The notes below the pieces were generated by a model. That model was given only the letters and a program-made list of their open reading frames with translations. It made no database searches and was not told the origin of the DNA. Positions 53,143 to 61,660 of a DNA stretch of 64,000 nucleotides are shown here, in pieces. The stretch is from an uncultured Verrucomicrobiales bacterium (lineage in GTDB: Bacteria; Verrucomicrobiota; Verrucomicrobiia; Verrucomicrobiales; DEV007). Both the position numbers and the translations under genes were made by a program. Numbering within the stretch: the stretch's first letter is position 1; each line of letters begins with the position of its first letter. The DNA lies in NCBI GenBank assembly GCA_937891465.1, contig CALAHF010000139.1, positions 1 through 64,000 of the forward strand, read 5' to 3'.

Positions 53143-54513
53143 ATGGAGTTTGTTTGTCTAATTTTCGGAGCCGCCATTGTAGTCGGAGCATTTGTTTTCT
53201 GGAATGTGAAACGCGTCGATAATTCGTGGTCCGACGCGGCCGCGAGAATGCGAATACGCTACGAAAAAGAGGGGTTTGGTGACCGCTCGATTTTTGGTGA
53301 ACACGCCGGCTTTCAAGTCCGCGTTTCGACGTATCGAACCGTCGTCGACAACTCTACCAAGACGTTTACTGGCTATCATATCGCATTGCGAGAGTCGTTG
53401 GGGCTTGACCTGAACATGGAACGCCAAAAGGCGGGAGCACGTTCATCAGCTGCCAGAAGACGTCAGGACGTCATCGTTGGTGACCCCGTTTTTGATCCCA
53501 AAGCGATCATCACGGGTTCGGACGAGAATGTGATTCGCGACTTTCTGAATGCAGATCGTCGAAAAATCCTGCTGCGACTTTTTAGACAATTCGACGAATT
53601 CGAACTCGATGCGAAAGGCATTCACGTCGCCAAAAGCGGAACGCAAACGAACGCATCGTTCATTGAAAGCAATGTCAATTTGTTGATTCAAACGGTCAAC
53701 CAGCTGGGGAGGCATCAACCGGTAGTAGTCGAGGAACCAAACGAAGTCGTTCCACCACCATTGCCGGAACGTCCCCGCGAGCCGGTCGACATGGACGCCG
53801 AAATCGAACTTCAGCCAACCGCGATTGCCGAAGCTGAAATCGAAGCCGCTCACATTGCGGAAATCGCTGCATTAGAGTCAGCGCAAATTGAAGAAGTAAA
53901 AATCGCCGAAATTGAAGCAACCCGGAAAGCAGAAGCAGCGGAAGCCAAAATCGCCGAAGAATGCGCGATTTTGGCGAGACGGGTTGAAGAAGCGAAATTT
54001 GCCGCAAGCCAGATTTCAGAACCTGTTAAGATTGCGGACTCCATTCGGATCGATAATTCTGAAGCCCGTGAAAAAACCGCACCAGTATCGGTTTCCGCGT
54101 CAGCAGAAGAACCCCACGTCGAGGTGACGCCGGATCCAGTCAGCGACTCGGATGCCGATGAGTTCGCGATGCTCTGCAGTGAAGTGTTCGACTCTGGATA
54201 CAGCCGGTTCGAAATCGGAAAGCAGTTTGATACTCACTTGAAAGGACAAACGAAATCCGGATCGGGAACGCTGAAGAAAGTGGACAAATTTCATTCCGAC
54301 ATCGTTTTTGGACGCAGTCCTGGAATCATCGCGCAAATCGATGTGATCCCTCTCGAAGGAGGCAAAACGGTGGCCGCCCATGTCGAATTTTCCGTCGATG
54401 ACACCGATATCACGGCTCTCAAATCCAAGATTGGCGAGCGCATTGGCTTCGCCGGAGAACTCTTGAAATGCGATGTGTTCAATTTCCGGATTTATGTTGG
54501 AAAAGCAGACTGA
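53143..54513 (+). CDS. Membrane-anchored protein with long Ala/Glu/Ile coiled coil
   Basis: This 456-residue protein is anchored by one N-terminal helix (VCLIFGAAIVVGAFVFWNV). A globular domain (about 30-190) is followed by a Pro-rich linker and a low-complexity helix of about 80 residues built on A-E-I-E-A repeats (IAEAEIEAAHIAEIAALESA). A C-terminal domain of about 130 residues follows (DEFAMLCSEVFDSGYSRFEI to FRIYVGKAD). Nothing identifies a family. It overlaps no other gene; the nuclease-like gene begins 17 bases downstream. Confidence 0.7.
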   Translation: MEFVCLIFGAAIVVGAFVFWNVKRVDNSWSDAAARMRIRYEKEGFGDRSIFGEHAGFQVRVSTYRTVVDNSTKTFTGYHIALRESLGLDLNMERQKAGARSSAARRRQDVIVGDPVFDPKAIITGSDENVIRDFLNADRRKILLRLFRQFDEFELDAKGIHVAKSGTQTNASFIESNVNLLIQTVNQLGRHQPVVVEEPNEVVPPPLPERPREPVDMDAEIELQPTAIAEAEIEAAHIAEIAALESAQIEEVKIAEIEATRKAEAAEAKIAEECAILARRVEEAKFAASQISEPVKIADSIRIDNSEAREKTAPVSVSASAEEPHVEVTPDPVSDSDADEFAMLCSEVFDSGYSRFEIGKQFDTHLKGQTKSGSGTLKKVDKFHSDIVFGRSPGIIAQIDVIPLEGGKTVAAHVEFSVDDTDITALKSKIGERIGFAGELLKCDVFNFRIYVGKAD

Positions 54514-54530
54514 TCCCGTATTTTTCCGTC

Positions 54531-55298
54531 ATGTCGAAAACGGGAGGCGAATCGCGCGCGCACAAATCGCTCAAAGAAGCGGCGTTGCTGTGGGCTCAGC
54601 AACACGGCTATCGCGCAGCGGGATTTGAAATCCGTGTCCCGAAATCCCGTTACCGCGCCGACGTTGCTGCCGCGCGAATGGAACGACCCCGTTCGCAAGA
54701 AGTCGCCATTACCCAGACCGCCGTTTTCGAATGCAAACAGGCGCGCCCTGATTTTTTAAACGACTCCAAGCCGGAAGCGGAATCAAAGTCGCGCCTTCTC
54801 GATTTGAACCGTCGCCGACAAAAACTCGAAGAACTCATAGGCTCGCATTACCCGAATCTTCGGGTGGGAGATTCGCTGTTTCCGGAATTTCAGTCCGCGG
54901 ATCTCAGCACAATCAATCACGAGGGATACAGCAAGGTAATTGCCGAAATTGCCCTTCTAGAGCGCGCCGTTTTTGGCAGAACCAAATTCGACAAACTGAT
55001 CCGCTACCGTTCTGCAGACGCCTGTTATCTCGTGATTCGACGGGGAATTCTCAAGCCCGAAGAAGCCCCTTCCGCGTGGGGAATTCTCGAAGCCGACACC
55101 GACGAACTCGACGATTGCGAATCGGACCCAGATTTAAAACTGATTCGCCAACCCGCGCGGATCGATGTTTCCGAGGCGCTCCGAACCGAGTTGCTCCATC
55201 AAATCGCCGTATCAGCCACGTGGAAACTCAATCGAGAATCCGGAATTGACAAGCAACTCGCATTCACCAAAAAAGGCGGAACGATTCAACAGGGGTAG
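54531..55298 (+). CDS. MmcB-like PD-(D/E)xK nuclease family protein
   Basis: This 255-residue protein has a nuclease core near the N-terminus: SRYRADVAAARM (catalytic Asp) and TAVFECKQARPDFLND, where ECK is the E-x-K of PD-(D/E)xK enzymes and the following RPDFLND matches the RADFLxD of the MmcB DNA-repair family. The rest (helical, with YLVIRRGILKPEEAPSAWGIL) is longer than in MmcB. ATG 54531 is preferred to upstream starts at 54468. The last residues TIQQG and the stop TAG are encoded by a half copy of the 43-nt repeat, so the C-terminus may have been altered by the element. Confidence 0.68.
   Translation: MSKTGGESRAHKSLKEAALLWAQQHGYRAAGFEIRVPKSRYRADVAAARMERPRSQEVAITQTAVFECKQARPDFLNDSKPEAESKSRLLDLNRRRQKLEELIGSHYPNLRVGDSLFPEFQSADLSTINHEGYSKVIAEIALLERAVFGRTKFDKLIRYRSADACYLVIRRGILKPEEAPSAWGILEADTDELDDCESDPDLKLIRQPARIDVSEALRTELLHQIAVSATWKLNRESGIDKQLAFTKKGGTIQQG
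55282..55295. repeat. Half copy of the 43-nt repeat (left arm only)
   Basis: CGATTCAACAGGGG matches the left arm at 12 of 14 positions against CGATCSAACAGGGT; no centre or right arm follows. It supplies the last codons of the nuclease-like gene; the TAG stop begins directly after it at 55296. Confidence 0.5.
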
Positions 55299-55471
55299 CG
55301 GCTCGAAGGTTCGCAAAATTTTATGCAAGTTCGTCTACATTTGAGATTCTTTGAACCAGCAGGGGCTCAGCTGAAAAAGAAGAAAAAGGCGGCAAAACGA
55401 CAGACCTGAGAGGTCGAATTGTATGCCATACCCGCGCAAAAAATTCGCGTGTAATCCGGCGATCGGAGCGT

Positions 55472-56440
55472 TTGGTTCGCCAAGTGAATTCTGAATCGTC
55501 CAACTCCGACTCGCTGTCGGTTCCTCACCTCATCGGTTTGATCGGGGGTGCACTCTGCATCTCCTTCGCACCGATTTTCGCAGTGTTGAGCACGGACCTC
55601 TCGCACGTTGGAATGTGGGACTCCGCATTTTGGCGGGTCTGTATCGGGGCCATCGCGATGGGGATTTTCATGGCGGTGACTGGGGGATTTCGGATCAGAA
55701 AACGAGAGTCCGCTTCCGGGAAATCGGGCGGGCTTTGGCTTGGCTGGCTCTGGTTTCCGGGGGTCATTTTCGCCGCTGACTTCTGGGCATGGCACTGGTC
55801 TTTCGAGAATACATCCGTCGCAAATTCAACCTTACTGGCGAACACCGCGATCTTGTGGGTGACACTTTTTGCGTGGTTGGTTTGGAAAGAGAAAATTACA
55901 AAACGCTTTGTCTTCGGGGCCTCAATTGCTTTTGGAGGTATGATTCTACTAATGCTTAGCTCAACGAATCGCGAACCTCCCCGAGCGGGAAATCCGGTTT
56001 TCGGTGATTTCCTGGCGCTACTCACGGCCGTTTTTTACGCAACCTATCAGCTTTCGATGAAGCGCTATCGGCGAGAGAGATCGGCGCCGCTACTGATGTT
56101 TTGCGCGAGTGCCGTCGCTGCAATCGTTTTGTTTCCGCTCGCTTTTTTTCACAAGGCGCCGCTTCTCCCTGACAGCCTCATTGGTTGGCTTCCATTGATT
56201 GGATTGGGAGTCATCTCACATGCTTGCGGACAAGGCTTGATCGCATGGGCGCTTGGCAGCCTTCCTTCAAGCTCCGCATCAGTCATCCTTCTTGTTCAAC
56301 CGGTCGCGACAGCTTTTCTGGGGAAATGGATTCTAAATCAGCCACTTGTGCCATGGCAAATCGCTGGAGCTACCTTGGTCTTAGTCGGCTTATTCTTCGC
56401 CATTCAGGGCCAAGTTCGACGCCCCCGCCGAGCGACTTGA
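55472..56440 (+). CDS. EamA/DMT-family transporter
   Basis: This 322-residue inner-membrane protein has about ten helices arranged as two EamA repeats (first: LIGLIGGALCISFAPIFAVLS, FWRVCIGAIAMGIFMA; second: FGDFLALLTAVFYATYQLSMK, SSASVILLVQPVATAFLGKWI). It is probably a metabolite exporter of the drug/metabolite transporter superfamily; the substrate is unknown. The start is TTG 55472 or GTG 55484. The TetR gene begins 168 bases downstream on the same strand. Confidence 0.85.
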   Translation: MVRQVNSESSNSDSLSVPHLIGLIGGALCISFAPIFAVLSTDLSHVGMWDSAFWRVCIGAIAMGIFMAVTGGFRIRKRESASGKSGGLWLGWLWFPGVIFAADFWAWHWSFENTSVANSTLLANTAILWVTLFAWLVWKEKITKRFVFGASIAFGGMILLMLSSTNREPPRAGNPVFGDFLALLTAVFYATYQLSMKRYRRERSAPLLMFCASAVAAIVLFPLAFFHKAPLLPDSLIGWLPLIGLGVISHACGQGLIAWALGSLPSSSASVILLVQPVATAFLGKWILNQPLVPWQIAGATLVLVGLFFAIQGQVRRPRRAT

Positions 56441-56574
56441 TTCCCAAATTCGGGTTTATTGGCTTCTTTGGACGCGGAATTCTTATTTTATGAAGAAAAA
56501 TTAGGACGGCGTATTCCATTCTTGATCAATGCTTTGTGTTGACTCTCCCGAAACAACTTAAGAAAAACCACTTT

Positions 56575-56592
56575 ACAGACCGACTTGTCTGT
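56575..56592. promoter_or_regulatory. Operator-like palindrome upstream of tetR
   Basis: ACAGAC and GTCTGT are perfect 6-base arms around CGACTT, 17 bases upstream of the TetR-family ATG. A related dyad sharing ACAGACCG precedes the sigma-factor gene at 57216. TetR autoregulation is inferred. Confidence 0.45.
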
Positions 56593-56608
56593 ATACAGTG
56601 ATCTCACA

Positions 56609-57187
56609 ATGAGGAAAGCAAACGCTAAAGATCGAATCCTCACAACCGCAGGCCAGCTCTTCAACGAGCGAGGTTACTCTGAGGTTGGGATTAATGAGAT
56701 CATCAAAACCGCCGAAACGGCGAAGGCGAGTTTTTATCAGCATTTTGCATCAAAAGAAGCGCTCTGCGAGGCTTGGCTCGACGCGATTCACGACCGATCC
56801 GAAAAAGGACGCGAAAATATCTTAGCTTCCTCTGGAGATCCTTGTGAGAAAATCGCGAACTACTTTAAGACCCTCGAAGATTATCTAGTCGAAAGTAACT
56901 TTCGTGGCTGCCCTTTTTCAAACACCGCAACGGTGACAGGAGAAAGCTGCTGCGGAATTCGTAAACGAGTTGAAGACCACAAAGTTTCAATTCGTGAATT
57001 TTTTCAGACATTAGTGGCTCAGTTTGTCGCTTCTAAAGAAAGAGCCCATGAAATCGGAGACCGCTTATTTATCATCTACTCAGGAGCTGGCAGCGAAACT
57101 CAAAACGTAAGGGAGATGTGGCCGATTCAGACAGCTCGCCGAGCAGCGGTAGAGATCTGCCAAGCTGAAAGAAAGACGAAGGAGTAA
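56609..57187 (+). CDS. TetR/AcrR-family transcriptional regulator
   Basis: This 192-residue repressor has an N-terminal HTH with RILTTAGQLFNERGYSEVGIN, then EIIKTAETAKASFYQHFASKEALCEAWL, the standard TetR pattern. The ligand domain has FRGCPFSNTATVTGESCCGIR with three cysteines, a pattern seen in TetR regulators of the YxaF/LmrA-like branch. ATG 56609 is preferred over TTG 56585, which would overlap the palindrome. Likely targets are its own promoter and the sigma-factor gene downstream, where related palindromes occur. Confidence 0.9.
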   Translation: MRKANAKDRILTTAGQLFNERGYSEVGINEIIKTAETAKASFYQHFASKEALCEAWLDAIHDRSEKGRENILASSGDPCEKIANYFKTLEDYLVESNFRGCPFSNTATVTGESCCGIRKRVEDHKVSIREFFQTLVAQFVASKERAHEIGDRLFIIYSGAGSETQNVREMWPIQTARRAAVEICQAERKTKE

Positions 57188-57215
57188 CCCTCCCTTTTTT
57201 TGCTCCACAAAACAG

Positions 57216-57229
57216 ACAGACCGTTCTGT
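57216..57229. promoter_or_regulatory. Operator-like palindrome upstream of sigma-factor gene
   Basis: ACAGA-CCGT-TCTGT has perfect 5-base arms and shares ACAGACCG with the dyad at 56575. It is 55 bases upstream of the sigma-factor ATG and 29 bases after the tetR stop. Confidence 0.42.
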
Positions 57230-57283
57230 AAGTATCAAGAAAATAAAAAAATCAATCAACCCAATAACGAAAAGGAACAAGTG

Positions 57284-57907
57284 ATGAAGAACAACACAGT
57301 ATCCAATAAGCCGAAGCACACGCTAGATCCCGAAAACTGGATCTCGCAGTATCACGAGTATCTCGTCCGTTTTGCTTTGCAGCGTATTTCCGATTACGGC
57401 ACAGCCGAAGATCTTGTCCAGGACGCTTTCCTCGCAGGCTGGAATGGCCGTAAAAACTTCAGAGGCGATTGCACTGAACGCACGTGGTTGACCGGAATTC
57501 TTCGCAACAAAGTGATCGATCATTATCGTAAGACTGGTCGTCGCCCTTCGGTTTTGACCACCGATCTCGACGGCGCATTCGACAATGAAAACGGTGCGAA
57601 ATCAACGTGGCTCGATCGGCGGGCCGATGAAAGAACCGACCTTCAGCCTGTGGCTTCAGCTGAACGCCACGAGTTTATGACGGATCTTTCTGATGCAGTT
57701 GATCAACTTCCCGAAGCGATGGGCCGAGCTTTCCGGATGCGCGAAATGGAAGGTTACTCCACCGACGAAATCATAAATTTGCTGAATATTTCAAAAGGCA
57801 ACTTGTGGGTTTTGATCCATCGAGCCAAGCAAGCACTCAGTGAAGAACTCGCCGGCAACTGGCTCGGAAACTCCTCATTCGGCGATCCGATGCAAGTGGC
57901 TGCGTAA
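57284..57907 (+). CDS. ECF-family RNA polymerase sigma factor
   Basis: This 207-residue sigma-70 family protein has region 2 with YLVRFALQRISDYGTAEDLV, then QDAFLAGWNGRKNFRGDCTERTWLTGILRNKVIDHYRK. Region 4 contains LPEAMGRAFRMREMEGYSTDEIINLLNIS and KGNLWVLIHRAKQAL. ATG 57284 follows AAGGAACAAGTG, a good ribosome binding site. No anti-sigma gene is adjacent. It is upstream of the VIT-vWA/exosortase genes and may direct them; it is perhaps itself under the TetR protein. Confidence 0.9.
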   Translation: MKNNTVSNKPKHTLDPENWISQYHEYLVRFALQRISDYGTAEDLVQDAFLAGWNGRKNFRGDCTERTWLTGILRNKVIDHYRKTGRRPSVLTTDLDGAFDNENGAKSTWLDRRADERTDLQPVASAERHEFMTDLSDAVDQLPEAMGRAFRMREMEGYSTDEIINLLNISKGNLWVLIHRAKQALSEELAGNWLGNSSFGDPMQVAA

Positions 57908-57931
57908 TTTAACACCGACATTTCACCCAAA

Positions 57932-57974
57932 CGATCAGACCGGGTTGGTTCGATGAATCAATCCTGTCTTTTCG
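57932..57974. repeat. 43-nt palindromic repeat, copy 12
   Basis: This copy has left arm CGATCAGACCGGGT, centre TGGTTCGATGAATCA and right arm ATCCTGTCTTTTCG. It lies between the sigma-factor gene and the VIT-vWA gene and is among the more diverged copies. Confidence 0.85.
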
Positions 57975-58041
57975 TATTCACGGATCGAATTCACAAAGGT
58001 TTCACATTCGGTTCAACTCCACTTCACATTCACCACGCAGG

Positions 58042-60090
58042 ATGGTGAGTATTAAGAAACAGCTGATCACATTCCTGACACTAATTGTTGCCGTCACCAC
58101 CCACGCCAATTCTAGAGGCGGAAACGGCACTGGCGAAACCGGCGCCTTCGATCGCGAAAGCAAAACGCAGTCGCCCTATTTCGTCATTATCGAGGGCGGC
58201 GAAAATCAAACCGAAGGCAAATCCGAAAAGCTGCCCCTCAAATCAACCGACGTGGAAGTGAACATTTCAGGTGTGATCGCAGATGTCGAAATCAGGCAGC
58301 TCTACCAAAACACCGGGAAGAAGAAACTTGAATGTATCTACGTTTTTCCCAGCTCAACTCGAGCGGCTGTCCACGGCATGGAATTCACGATCGGTGGTCG
58401 CAAGGTGATTGCGAAGATTGAAAAGAAGTAAGTCGCCAAGGCGAACTACGAAAAGGCAAAAACGGAGAACAAAACCGCGGCGCTCCTCGAGCAAAAGCAA
58501 CCCAACGTTTTTCAAATGAGCGTTGGTCATATTCTTCCCGGTGACGAAATCGAAGTGACCCTTCGCTACACCGAGCACCTTTTAGCTACGGATAAAATCT
58601 ACGAGTTCGATTTCCCAACGGTAGTTGGGCCACGTTTTTCAAACGACAAGAACACAAGCGGTCCAGCTGATCAATGGGTCGCCAATCCGTATCTCACCAA
58701 AGACACTCCAAGCCCATCGACCTTCAATGTCACCGCGACGGTGAATGCAGGACTTCCGCTGAATTACATCGCCTGCGACACGTATCCGGTGAAGGTTGAT
58801 TTCGTTTCTGACTCCACTGCAAAGCTCAGCCTTCAACCGGGATCCGAAGCGACCGACGACCGCGACTTCATTCTCAAATACCGCCTCACCGGCGACAAAA
58901 TCATTACGGGGCTTTTGCTTCACGAAGACGAGAAACTCGGCGAAAACTTCTTTCTCCTCACCGTCCAACCGCCTGAGAAACCAAAGCTCACTGACATTCC
59001 TGATCGCGATTACGTTTTCGTTGTCGATGTGTCAGGATCGATGAACGGATTTCCACTCGACACGTCAAAGGAGCTTCTAGAAAATTTGATAGGCTCGCTT
59101 CGTCCGACTGATCATTTCAATATTCTCTTTTTCGCCGGAGGAAATAAAGTCCTTTCGCCAACTCCGCTTCCCGCAACTCAGGCAAACTTCCGCAAGGCAC
59201 TGCGGATGCTTGATGGCCAGTCCGGAAACGGCGCGACGCAACTGTTGCCTGCGTTAAAAGAAGCGTTCGCACTTCCAAAATCAGAGGGGACTAGCCGTTC
59301 GATGGTCGTGGTTAGCGATGGCTACGTTTCTTTCGAACGCGATGCATTTGGTCTCATTCGAGACAATCTGAACGACGCCAACGTTTTTACATTCGGGATT
59401 GGATCGAGCGTGAATCCCTTTTTGATTGAAAGCATGGCCCGAGCCGGACAGGGCGAGCCATTTATCGTCACCACCAAAAAACACGCCAAAGACGAAGCTA
59501 CCCGCCTTCGGAAACTCCTCACCTCGCCCGTTCTCACAGATGTTGAAATCACGTTCAATGATGAGTTCGAAGCCTACGACATCGAGCCACGAACCTATCC
59601 GGACGTCTTCGCTGATCGTCCCGTCGTGGTCTTTGGGAAATACCGGGGCAAGCCAACGGGCGCGATTGAAGTCGCCGGAATTTCCGGAAAAGAAAAAATA
59701 AAGCTTTCAGACACCATCTCCGCTCCCAACTCTGAAGAAGACAATGCTGCACTCCCCTATCTGTGAGCCGGAAATCGCATCGCGACGCTTTCAGACACCA
59801 TCTCAACAGATCAAAACCGGGATGAAATCGCAGAGGTTACCAACCTCGGGCTCGGATACAATTTGCTGACGCGTTACACAGCCTTCATCGCAATCGACGA
59901 CATGGTTCGCAAGGCCGATGGACTCGAAAGCGAGAAAGTAAAACAACCGCTTCCTCTACCAAAGAACGTTCCCAACTCCGCCGTCGGAGGAGGGTCGACC
60001 CCGGAACCAACCATGCCGCTGCTGTTGCTCGTTGGCGGATTGTTTCTGTTATTTCAGCGCAGCCGCCGTGAAGTCGCCGACTCCGTTTAA
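58042..60090 (+). pseudogene. VIT-vWA protein with PEP-CTERM signal, two in-frame stops
   Basis: One frame of 682 codons encodes a signal peptide (KKQLITFLTLIVAVTTHA), a VIT domain (VEVNISGVIADVEIRQLYQN), a vWA domain with MIDAS motif DVSGSMNG and a C-terminal sorting signal: PEP in STPEPTMP, hydrophobic LLLLVGGLFLLF and basic RSRREV. TAA at 58429 interrupts IEKK/VAKANYEKAKTENKTAALLEQ. TGA at 59764 interrupts LPYL/AGNRIATL, where homologues usually have Trp, so TGG to TGA is likely. No frameshift is present. The exosortase gene follows by 20 bases, so this is its dedicated substrate. It is broken unless the stops are read through. Confidence 0.82.
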
Positions 60091-60110
60091 TCTGATTCTT
60101 TCAGTCGACG

Positions 60111-61493
60111 ATGAATCCCATTACCGAAATCACCGCAGCTGATCGAGCCTTGCTTCAAGATACTCATCAGCCGCGTGTTCGGGTTCATCCGAGTGTGATC
60201 GCTGCAATCGCGATCACTGCTTTTTATCCGGTTTGGCAATGGTTTCTCCTTCGGCTGAACGACGGATCGCACGAATCCTGGGGACTGGTCGCGTTGCTGA
60301 CCGCAGCTATTTTCATCGGAAAGAAAATTCAGCGAAGTGGAAGGTTGGCCCTTGGATGGAATGCCGTCTCAATTTTTTCAGCCGCACTCTACGTCCTGGG
60401 GTTCAACGTGTTAAATCCAATGATTCAGGCAGCGGTCGCCATCGTGTTTCTTTGCGCATTTTTCCGAATCGACCGCATCGCACCCGGTATCTGTGGACTG
60501 CTTCTCATCTCATTGCCAGTTATCGCCAGCGCCCAATTCTATCTCGGCTATCCCTTGCGACTGATCACCGCAGTCAGCATGGAATTTCTTTTGAATTTGT
60601 GTTCGATCGACGGCGACATCTAGCGTCACGGCACTGTCTTGTGGTGGCAAAACGCGCCCATCGGTGTGGATCCTCCCTGCTCGGGTATCCGGATGCTGTG
60701 GGCGGGATTCTTTCTCCACTTTGTGCTCGCATCGTTTCATCGGCATTCATGGCGCGCCCTGATTTTTCTGACGCCGCTCGCTGGAATCGCCATCATCGTC
60801 GCGAACATCGCGCGCGGATTTTTACTCTTCTTCAAAGAGACCGAGATCGTATTGCTCCCTGATTGGACCCATGTTGGAATTGGAGTTGTGCTGTTTGCTG
60901 CGCTCGCACTCGGATGGTCAAAGCTCAGCGCACGATTCCAAAAAGTAGCAAACGACAACCCGATCCCCTATCAAAAACAAAAGTATGTTTCTTTCTCGCT
61001 GATTCTCGCAGCGATAGCAATTTCCCCACTCGCAATTTCTTCCTCGACTGAGCAGAGCCCGACAAACACCACCGCAATTGAATTTCCTGAAATCTTCGAA
61101 AACGAGCATCTTATTCCCATCCCACTCAGTGAAACGGAGCAACGATTTGCGAGCGCTTTTCCCGGAGAGATTGGTGTTTTCAAAACGACGACTGGAACGA
61201 GAATTATCCTTCGCCACGTTGAGAAACCGACTCGGAAGCTCCATTCCTCCGCAGACTGCCTCCGTGCGTCAGGATACCATTTGAAAAATCATTTTTCTGA
61301 AACCTTCAACGGCTGGAAGCATTGGAAAGCAACTCATCCTGATTGGGGAACGTGGCAAGTTCGTGAACAGATTTCTGAAATTCAATCCGCAGAAAACTGG
61401 TCGGACATTTCCAGTTGGTTTTGGGCGGCATCATTCAAGCAAACCAAAGGCCCCTGGCTTGCCGTCACCGTGATGGAACCCGTTTACGATTGA
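60111..61493 (+). pseudogene. Exosortase with EpsI-like C-terminal domain, one in-frame TAG
   Basis: One frame of 460 codons encodes about eight membrane helices and a C-terminal EpsI-like domain. The active-site Cys is in GVDPPCSGIRMLWAG, with Arg in VANIARGFLLFF and His in PDWTHVGIGVVL, the Cys-Arg-His set of exosortases. The C-terminal domain has TRKLHSSADCLRASGYHL. TAG at 60621-60623 splits it between SIDGDI and RHGTVLWWQ, a conserved place just before the active site. The downstream piece alone lacks the first half of the membrane domain. It would process the PEP-CTERM tail of the preceding VIT-vWA protein. The final codons fall within repeat copy 13. Confidence 0.82.
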
Positions 61494-61529
61494 ACCCTGT
61501 TGGTTCGACGAATGAATAGGGTACGTTCG
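61487..61529. repeat. 43-nt palindromic repeat, copy 13 with swapped core arms
   Basis: This copy reads CGATTGAACCCTGT, then TGGTTCGACGAATGA, then ATAGGGTACGTTCG: it has the usual length and centre, but ACCCTGT is on the left and AGGGT on the right, the reverse of other copies. The stop TGA (61491-61493) of the exosortase gene lies in its left arm. A standard copy follows 11 bases later. Confidence 0.78.
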
Positions 61530-61540
61530 AAACGCCACCA

Positions 61541-61583
61541 CGAACCAACAGGGTTGGTTTATCGTACAGACCCTATTGATTCG
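61541..61583. repeat. 43-nt palindromic repeat, copy 14
   Basis: This copy has left arm CGAACCAACAGGGT, centre TGGTTTATCGTACAG and right arm ACCCTATTGATTCG. With copy 13 it forms a tandem pair in the 332-base region between the exosortase gene and the next sigma-factor gene, which also holds the hairpin at 61661-61697. Confidence 0.9.
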
Positions 61584-61660
61584 TGAGTTGCCAGCGCAAA
61601 AAAGTCGGAACGGCAGATCTGATTGGTGATTCCTTCCCGTTAATTCCAAAAAATTCTTTT

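Noticed and set aside
5468-61583. 43-nt palindromes as intrinsic terminators
   Set aside because: No copy is followed by a T-run on either strand, and many lie upstream of or between divergent genes rather than at 3' ends.
5468-61583. GTTC-ATC-GAAC centres of the repeats as LexA boxes
   Set aside because: The spacing is 3 bases instead of 4 and the flanks do not match; the sites are not specific to DNA-repair genes.
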